NCBI GenBank assembly: GCA_014529385.2
Contig: CM043953.1
Coordinates: 66,952,372-67,016,371 of the forward strand
DNA: 64,000 bases
Direction: 5' to 3'
Origin: Adiantum capillus-veneris
Lineage: Eukaryota; Streptophyta; Polypodiopsida; Polypodiales; Pteridaceae
Every line of letters begins with the position of its first letter. Position 1 is the first letter of the stretch. The notes beneath the pieces were generated by a model. It had not been told where the DNA came from and did not search any database. It saw nothing but the letters and a program-made list of their open reading frames with translations. A program made the translations under genes and the position numbers. Positions 57,200 to 64,000 of this stretch are shown here, one piece after another.

Positions 57200-57494
57200 A
57201 GGAGGTGAAGAAGAAGAAGAAGATGGAGATGGAGCAAGAGCACTCTTCAATTGCACAAATGAGAGAATGAGTAAAAATTAGGTTTAGTTGGCTTTTATAG
57301 GAGCTCACCCCATTCACACTTGGGCGCCCATGCTTAACCAACTAATCCCTTGAATGTCCAATTTAAAGTGCGCCTCTCATTGGCGATCACTCTACCTTTC
57401 CCTATTGGTCCGACAAGCCCGGTACCTGACTCTACCAAATACATAATACAACGTTTATAGATCATAGGGTGTCCGTGTGCCGTGAGGGTTAACA
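56917..57494 (-). repeat. 5' LTR of Gag-Pro element
   Basis: 578 bp, starting TGTTAACCCTCACGG and ending GGAGCGCACA on the minus strand; it pairs with 48616-49217. Confidence 0.92.
57291..57301 (-). promoter_or_regulatory. probable TATA box in LTR
   Basis: CTATAAAAGCC on the minus strand within the 5' LTR, about 190 bp from the LTR start; the same motif is in the other LTR near 49013-49023. Confidence 0.55.
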
Positions 57495-57499
57495 CATCC

Positions 57500-60400
57500 A
57501 TCAGCTACATCCACCCCACCAATACTTGATTCCACATTTCAAGAATGGAGAAGATGTTAGACGCGTTCTTTGACATGGATCCCATCATTGAAAACCTAGA
57601 AGGTGACAACATTCAAGGAAACACCACTACGAACCAACCTCAGTCATCTCGTCCATATCAATGGCATGATAACAACAATCAAGAGGCAAGATGATGCAAA
57701 CTCTTGCATGTATACCGCTTTACATGGTGCAAAAATCTCAGTTCTTCGTACCCCTTTGGCAATGCTTAATTTGCGGTCTGTCTGCAAGTGGTCTGACGTC
57801 TCCGTCACAGAGTTTTTTGGTTAAATACATTGTATCCTAAGCATGCCAAAGTGCAAATTACAATTCATTATATGATCGTAGTGTTCACTTGTTGATGTAA
57901 CGACAGGTTTCTCAACGAGAAAATATTGCCAAAAGGCAATCACATGTCCCATACCCGTCGAGCCGCTAAAAAGATTCTTACTAACTTGGGGTTGGATTAT
58001 CACAAAATACATGCGTTTCCTCATGATTGTATACTCTTTTGCAATGAGTATGAAAATTTGAAACAATTTCCCAAGTGTGTATCAAACATGTATAGAGAGG
58101 ACACACAAAGAAAATTTATCCTTGCAAAGGTCCTTCGACACTTTTCTATCATTTCAAGAATAAAGAGCATGTTCAAGTGCAAGTCTACAGCAACTTTGAT
58201 GACATGGCAAGTACAAAGCAAAGAACATGGACGTCTATCTGGTCCCACTTATAGAAGAGCTCCAAATATTATGGACATGGATCGATGTGATTGATATTTC
58301 CCAACCATTGAATGACAAAATGTGTATGTGCAAGGAATTCTCATGTAGAGCATGCACAACTGGTTAGGCTTCGGTGAGTGTTCAGGTAAGTATCTTTGAA
58401 ACCCTCACATACATGTTATTCCTGGCTATGCCAATGCTTTTATATTTTAATTTTATGATTTTTCAGGCTTGAGTTATGTAGGAAATCATGCATGTCCGAA
58501 ATGTGGTCCTTGACTTGGCTTTCACCACTCTCATCATTTGTGCAAGATAGTTTACGAGGAGCAGACTAGATTTTTTCTTGAAGGACATGAGCTATGTGGA
58601 CTAAACATATGCCAACATGATATGCATCTGCTAAAAGAGAGTGATTGGAAAAACATGTGGCTAGAGAGGGGAGACTTCATGCCATCTGGAATGAAAAGAA
58701 TTTCTATTTTCCATGGACTCTCGTATTCGAGTGACCTATTGATTAATTATCTTCTCAACCCAATGCAGATCTTCAATAATGTGGGGGAGATCACATGAAA
58801 AACCATCACTAGAAAAAGGGAGAGCAAGGCCCAAAGAGACACCCTATAGGCTGTGGGTCAAATGCCAGAGATGTGGCCTTGAATTAATCCAATATAAAGT
58901 TTGCTATACCAAAAGGTCCATGGGTTTTGAGCCATGCAAAAGAGAAAACAGTGAAGAAAACTATATCTTCATTCAAGACTCCCACTGGGTGCATGCAATG
59001 TTTGGAAATGGCTTTTACTAGAGATGGCAATCTTAGTGGTCTCAAATCCCGCAATTGGCACAAGTTTTTACAGTTTATCTTACCAATTTCCAGAAAGGAT
59101 TGTCTGACAGATGACATTAGAATAAAAATCTACAAAATCAGCGAGTTGATGCACTGGATCAACTCAAAAGAAATAAGAAAAGACAACATCCATGTAGCAC
59201 GCTTGTATGCTATTGAAGTAGTGTGTATGGTGGATAAGTACTTTCCAACAAACATTCTTACCATCCAAATGCATCTACTTGTGCATGTGGTTGATGAAGT
59301 TGCAATTGTGAGGGTAGTCTATAGCAGATGGATGTTCTTCTTAGAGAGATTCATGAAGACTTTAAATGGGTTTGTTCTTCAAAGGGCTCACCCCAAGGAT
59401 AGCATGGCCAAAGGATGGCTTGTACAAGAGTCTCTTGTTCTCACCAGTTAATTTTTGGGCTCAATTGATCTAGATATGCCCGGAATGTGGACTATTGAGG
59501 TCAACGCCAAGGTGACAAGGGACGAGCCGTAGGGACAAGGCATCATTAGGAAGATGGACCTCACAATGCAAGAAAAGTTTATGATATTTTTCCTTCTCAA
59601 CTAAGACATCATGCAAAGGTGGATAGAGAGGTACAAAGGGGAAAAGAAACAACACTTGATAGATCGCTTGCAATTTAAGCGCAACCGTGCCACAAGAAAC
59701 CTTCGTTTTTCATATCATCTTCAAAAATTATCTGACTTTCCAATTGGGTGGTGGTTAGATGTGACAATCTCAAAGGAAAATAGGAGCGGAGTGTTGATTA
59801 CTGAAGAGGAAGAGGAGATGTCAAGGGGTTGTGACTGGGATGTAAATTTTCATAGCTTCCTTTTTGAGCTCTACATGATTACATTACTTTAGTTTGGCTA
59901 CATCCAAGACATCTTGTATGGCTTCAATATCACAAGTATGGAGCTCTATGGTCGCATGGGAGACACTTTAGAGTGTAACAAATAGACGAACAAAGATTCA
60001 CCTTTAACAGTGATTTTAGCGAAAACTTCATCCAAGAAAGTAGGAGTATTACTAGGGATGAGAACAGAGAGACTAGCTAGCTTGAATAGTTTGGCTACAT
60101 CCAAGACATCTTGAAGATTAGCTTTAGGAAGTTTGATATTTTTACCTTTGATGTCAAGTGGTTCAAAGGTATTACCAGTGGCCCTAATGCAACCGTTCCC
60201 AAAGATAAGAGTGGATTATGTCAAGTGAACTCTAGGCAGGTGTGGACAGATGCGCAGGATACGTTTGTACTTCCGCAGCATTGTGAACAAGTTGTGTTCA
60301 CAATAGATCCACTATGGAGAGAAAATGATGAAAAAGATCTGTCTAGACCGCACTCGCTCTATGATGTTCAAGTTGGCTCCACGAAGCAAACAAGTGTATG

Positions 60401-60642
60401 AAGGATTGGAAGTAGAGATAAAAGAGATTCATGAACAGAGTGCACAATCAACGGATGATGTAAGTTTGGATTTTGAGTTGGAGGTCAATGGTGAGCAGAT
60501 GCCTGGACCTAGAAATGACATTTCAAATACTGAAGTTGATGCGAAGAGCGACAAAGAAGTGGAGTTTGATGACAAAGATGCAGAAGTACAAATTGAGATC
60601 GAAATCTTTGGTGCATTAGCTCTCATAGAAGAGAGAGATTGA
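57500..60642 (+). pseudogene. CACTA (En/Spm) transposase, TNP2/DUF4218 type, copy 2
   Basis: Better preserved than copy 1 but still broken. Blocks in order: an early FWLNTLYPKHAKV region (about 57815), AKKILTNLGLDYHKIHAFPHDCILFCNEYENLKQFPKC (57960-58080), SLSYSSDLLINYLLNPMQIFNNVGE (58720-58790), and a DUF4218-like piece in 58927-59451 with MHLLVHVVDEV, RWMFFLERFMKTLNG and an AKGWLVQESL end. Then come a DVKWFKGI block (60135-60165) and a FVLPQHCEQVVFTIDPLW block (60270-60320), ending in an acidic tail (60325-60642). The gypsy element at 48616-57494 sits immediately upstream and may have cut off the 5' part. Confidence 0.78.
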
Positions 60643-60810
60643 CTACTATTTTCTGCTATGAACTCTTTTGTAAAACTCTTTTAATTAGTCTACAATATTG
60701 GATCGATTTAATGAGTTGTGTTGAAGCTTTGTTTTTTTGTTATTTGCATTGCTTGAGCTTTTATTTCGCAAACTAAGATATTATATCTGTGTTATTTGTG
60801 TACTTGTAGA

Positions 60811-61890
60811 CATGGCCAATGATGATGATACATACTCTCCTAGTGTTGGTTTTCTTGTCACTCCGACTGCCATGTCACCCAAGCACATGGGCTCCTTTTT
60901 GTCACAGTTCACACCATAGAAGGTAACTTATGCATAGAACCTTTGGGCAGCTAGCTCCTCTAGACCTACTATGGCCGTCCCTATGCCTAGGACTAGCGTG
61001 CCCCCTACAGTGACCGGCTCTACACCTCAATCGAGTGTGCCCCCTACATCAACGGCTACTACATCTTTGAGACAAGGTAGGCATCATTCTGGAGGTGGTG
61101 GTTGTTGTGGTAGTGATCCTAACAATGCGTCCACACCAACGTGAGCGTCCACCACTCTCTTTAGTAGACAATTCAACAACTGGCACACCATGTACACCTT
61201 TGGGATCTCACACGCATGATCCTAGCAAGGTGTACAAGAGCAGGGATGGGGATGTTGTGGCCGGTAGGGTCAGAAAGGCCATGAGATAGAGGATCTAGCA
61301 ACTCTGTACAATTCCATTTTTCCATTCTATGATGAATATTTGGGATAATCAAGATGATGAAAGAAAGAATTACATCGTCAAGGCCATTCATAGAGAGTAT
61401 AGGCCGACAGAGGGTTACGATCCAGTCTCAAATGAGTAGATTTTGAGCGTGGTAATTTTCACAATGTCACACCATCACTCAGAGACGAGAGTAAGTACAG
61501 GGACGACAGTCCAAATTTGCTATGTTTGGACGTAGAGGAGTGGGCAGGGATTGCACGGGAGACACAAGATAATCCTGAGAGATTTTAGCAGTAGGGAGAT
61601 GCAACCAGAGCACGTTTGGAGTCTACTAGAGCGTCACATCTTGGGACTTGAGGCTACGACACACTTTGGCATGAGTTTGTAAGTATTATATGTATGCTTT
61701 AAATTGTTAAAAATGTAAATGTTATTTGAAGATTTATCTTACGATTAAACATAATTTTGCAAGAAGTTATCATGAACCACCCTCTGACATGCCGAGAGGA
61801 GAAGTGTAGGTACAAGCATGGAATTGTGGCCCTTTTTACCCAGCTGCAGAAGGAGGGAGAGGCCATCGACTGGGAGGCATTACCATGAGG
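60811..61890 (+). pseudogene. possible second CACTA ORF (plant En/Spm transposase-associated type)
   Basis: From the ATG at 60811 a Ser/Thr/Pro-rich stretch is followed by a RHHSGGGG segment (61080-61100). After several stops there is LDVEEWAGIARETQDNPE (about 61526-61580), with GDATRARLESTRASHLGT-like sequence just after, and a VALFTQLQKEGEAIDWEAL block (about 61828-61886). That order resembles the plant Ptta/En/Spm-associated proteins that accompany TNP2. Stops and shifts break it. Confidence 0.5.
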
Positions 61891-62009
61891 GTGACATCCT
61901 CCATATATATATATATATTTGTAGCTGTGGTCTTCTTGATACAACTGTACGCAATCATCGTATACATGTACAATTACGGATTTGCATTGCGTTTATGATT
62001 ATGATTATG

Positions 62010-62510
62010 GTATGACAATTAGGTTATGGTTATGGTTTTGCAATTATGGTATGGTTATGGTCAGTCACAGAGGTTATGGTTATGGTTGGACAATCAAGTG
62101 ATGGTTATGGTTTTGCAATGATAGTATGGCAATCATGTTATGGCTAGGGTTTGACAATCAAGTTATGGTTATGGTTTTGCAATGATGCTATGGAAATCAT
62201 GTTATGGTTATGGTTTGGCAATCATGTTATGGTTATGGTTTTGAAATGATGGTATGGCTATTATGGTTATGGTATGACAAGCACGTTATAGTTATGGTTA
62301 TGGTATGGCAAGCAAATTATGGTTATAGTTTTCCAAATACGGTTTCACAATCATGTTATGGTTATGGTTTGTCATTCAGGTTATGGTTGTGGTTTTGAAA
62401 TGATGGTATGGCTCTTATGGTTATGGTACAAGAAGAAATTTATGGTTATGGTTATGGTATGGCAAGTGGGTTATGTTTATGGTTTTGTAGTTTTCAATTC
62501 ATGTTTTAAT
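62010..62510. repeat. TTATGG-rich minisatellite
   Basis: About 25 imperfect copies of GGTTATGGTTATGG(T)TTTGCAATGATGG-like units spaced about 18-45 bp. Met-Val-Trp-rich frames over it are artefacts. Confidence 0.88.
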
Positions 62511-62568
62511 TTTGGGTAGAAAATCATACCATTGTGCCTATGGTTTGGGAGTCAATGTCATGGTTATT

Positions 62569-62870
62569 GTTGCACTGTTTTTTGGCCAAGGGCATGGGAA
62601 TTTAGACCGAGAAATAGAGCATGTAGTAAAGAGATTTGACATTTTACGAGTTACAATGGTCATTTTATTATCAATCATGATGACGATCTCACTTGATCTG
62701 CCATGAGGAGTTTGTTTTGCGAGGCAATGAAGACGCCGCACCTATTATGGCATTATGCTTAAAGAGAAGAAACTTTGAAGATGTTCAATTTGACAACATC
62801 GAGGCAATCGTACCTTTTATGTTTCTCGGTGGTGTAGAGGTTCAAATGAAGAGTGAAAATAGTTCTAAAA
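62569..62870 (+). repeat. ~300-bp direct repeat, copy 1
   Basis: Begins GTTGCACTG...TTTTTTGGCCAAGGGCATGGG and ends GAAAATAGTTCTAAAA. It closely matches 63357-63660. The frame PIMALCLKRRNFEDVQFDN is conserved in both copies, but no domain is recognised. Confidence 0.88.
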
Positions 62871-62956
62871 GGGGTGGTAAAGGGGTGGTTGTTCTATTTG
62901 CTTTCATCATTTTGTGATTGAATGATTTTCACCTATTTTTCCTTGATATCTTCTAC

Positions 62957-63012
62957 CTATGCCCATTGGATAAGGCACCAGTCTAACCCAAGTTTTGGGT
63001 TCTCTTGTTATT
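62957..63012 (+). other. tRNA-like module, copy 1
   Basis: TATGCCCATTGGATAAGGC resembles a tRNA D-arm/box A, and TTTTGGGTTCTC resembles box B. The anticodon arm is degraded, and it cannot fold as a full tRNA. Confidence 0.35.
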
Positions 63013-63272
63013 CGTCTAGCTTTTACCTGTAAACTTGGACCCAAGCGCCTATAAATCCCTGTGTAAACTTCAATAAACCTGGGTGTTTTAGGTCATTGAG
63101 AAAGACCCACTCGAGGTCATTGAGGAGTCATCAAGGATCATTAGGAGTGCCAAGTCAAGTCATCAGTTCAAGGCTAGGGGATTATTACCATTTTGCATCT
63201 TTGTGTGATTGCATACTGACTGCCTCTTGGTTGTTCATTTTTTATTTATTTATATTTTTCAACATACATCAT

Positions 63273-63335
63273 CTATAGCCCAATGGATAAGGCACCGGTC
63301 TAACTATAAATTTTGGGTTCACACTAGCAGGCTAG
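63273..63335 (+). other. tRNA-like module, copy 2
   Basis: CTATAGCCCAATGGATAAGG matches the D-arm region of plant tRNAs well, and TTTTGGGTTCACAC is box B-like. The anticodon and acceptor regions do not pair, so this is a tRNA-derived remnant, perhaps a SINE head. It lies 30 bp left of direct-repeat copy 2. Confidence 0.45.
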
Positions 63336-63356
63336 TTTTCCCCACAGGATGCCACT

Positions 63357-63660
63357 GTTGCACCTTTTTTTGGCCAAGGGCATGGGAATTTAGATCGAGA
63401 AACAGAGCATGTAGTGCAAGAGATTTGAAATTTTAGCGAGTTACAATGGTCATTTTATTATGAATCATGATGACAATCTCACTTGATCTACCACGAGGAG
63501 TTTGTTTTGACAGGCAATGAAGACACCGCACCTATTATGGCATTATGCTTAAAGAGAAGAAACTTTGAAGATGTTCAATTTGACAACATCGAGGCAATCG
63601 TACCTTTTATGTTTCTCGGTGGTGTAGAGGTTCAAATGAAGAGTGCAAATAGTTCTAAAA
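63357..63660 (+). repeat. ~300-bp direct repeat, copy 2
   Basis: Matches 62569-62870, with about 5-7% difference by eye and small indels near the left end. Confidence 0.88.
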
Positions 63661-64000
63661 TATGAAGTTGCTTTCGAAGTGCTGATTGTGGACGATGATC
63701 GCGACAAGTGAAGAGAAGGCCATTATGAAGTGGCACCTTGCTTTTGTGCGTATGGTGGTAGCCTACCCTAGCTCCCATACATTGTGGGTCTGCCTATGTA
63801 TATTGAAGTTTCAATGAGGGAAGCCGAGGCCCACATCCTGGGTGGCAAACAAGCTCCGAAACGATGTGAATTGGGAAAAGAGGTGTCGTCAATGGATACT
63901 GCCCGACCATGAGCAATGAGAGTCATAGAGAAGTTGAGTCACGTGGGAATGAGACCTTGAAGGGGGTTTTATTGAATGAAAAAGTGGGTGTTTTTATATT
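63661..64000. other. spacer to window end
   Basis: No open frame of note, no repeat recognised. Confidence 0.4.

Larger units (their letters stand above)
48616..57494 (-). mobile_element. young Ty3/gypsy-type element encoding Gag-protease only
   Basis: Direct LTRs (48616-49217 and 56917-57494) with TG...CA ends are flanked by perfect 5-bp duplications CATCC (48611-48615, 57495-57499). On the minus strand the primer site TGGCGCCGCTGCCGGGGA lies at 56912-56895, four bases inside the 5' LTR; it is the type used by plant Athila/Tat-like gypsy elements. A purine tract AGGAAGGGGGGCA abuts the 3' LTR. LTRs differ mainly by microsatellite length and about four substitutions by eye. The only coding region is a 1705-aa Gag-Pro frame; no RT, RNase H or integrase is present in the 8.9 kb, so it depends on enzymes from a related element. 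Confidence 0.92.

Noticed and set aside
62204-62519. Met-Val-Trp-rich frames
   Set aside because: Translation of the TTATGG minisatellite.
63273-63335. Functional tRNA gene
   Set aside because: A D-arm-like and a box B-like segment are present, but anticodon and acceptor stems do not pair.

Overview
This is a stretch of nuclear DNA from a land plant with a large, repeat-rich genome. The evidence is the set of plant-type transposons (Ty3/gypsy, short LTR elements primed by initiator tRNA-Met, CACTA/TNP2, hAT with a DUF659-type transposase, L1-like LINE, tRNA-derived SINE), many (GA)n/(CT)n/(CA)n microsatellites, and one MGNC-type acylated small protein gene of a kind found in plants. A fern or other non-flowering plant is my guess from overall style; the sequence does not prove it. 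Only one ordinary host gene is convincing (888-1574). I see no rRNA, intact tRNA, CRISPR array or prokaryotic operon.

Layout. 1-4.2 kb: the host gene plus microsatellite-rich spacer. 4.3-6.7 kb: two SINE copies, one split by a compact 2.0-kb LTR element (4596-6593) with 267-bp LTRs and a TAAGG target duplication. 8.6-16.2 kb: a decayed Ty3/gypsy element with gag, protease, RT, RNase H and integrase remnants. 16.8-17.5 kb: gag of another gypsy element on the minus strand. 18.5-21.7 kb: a decayed CACTA transposase. 22.6-23.9 kb: an internally deleted gypsy pol fragment. 26528-33983: a hAT element bounded by the 8-bp duplication CAAAATAC. It carries a minus-strand transposase and, on the plus strand, a protein-kinase gene and a second ORF of unknown function. 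34.0-40.1 kb: AT-rich spacer.

40.2-45.8 kb: a 5'-truncated LINE with a poly-A end and a 12-bp target duplication. It is interrupted by a non-coding LTR element whose interior is largely tandem repeats. 46.0-48.3 kb: eight copies of a ~305-bp tandem repeat. 48616-57494: a young gypsy element on the minus strand with CATCC duplications and near-identical LTRs. It encodes one intact 1705-aa Gag-protease protein but no RT or integrase. 57.5-61.9 kb: a second CACTA element. 62.0-63.7 kb: a minisatellite and a 300-bp direct repeat with tRNA-like modules.

The most unusual item is the hAT element. It combines kinase, unknown ORF and transposase in one bounded unit, and its subterminal regions hold arrays of short GTG...CAC hairpins. 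Two in-frame stops in the transposase and one frameshift in the kinase show that this copy is decayed; intact relatives should exist elsewhere. The large gypsy element, the 2-kb LTR element and the LTR element with satellite interior all lack pol and must have moved with enzymes from other elements.
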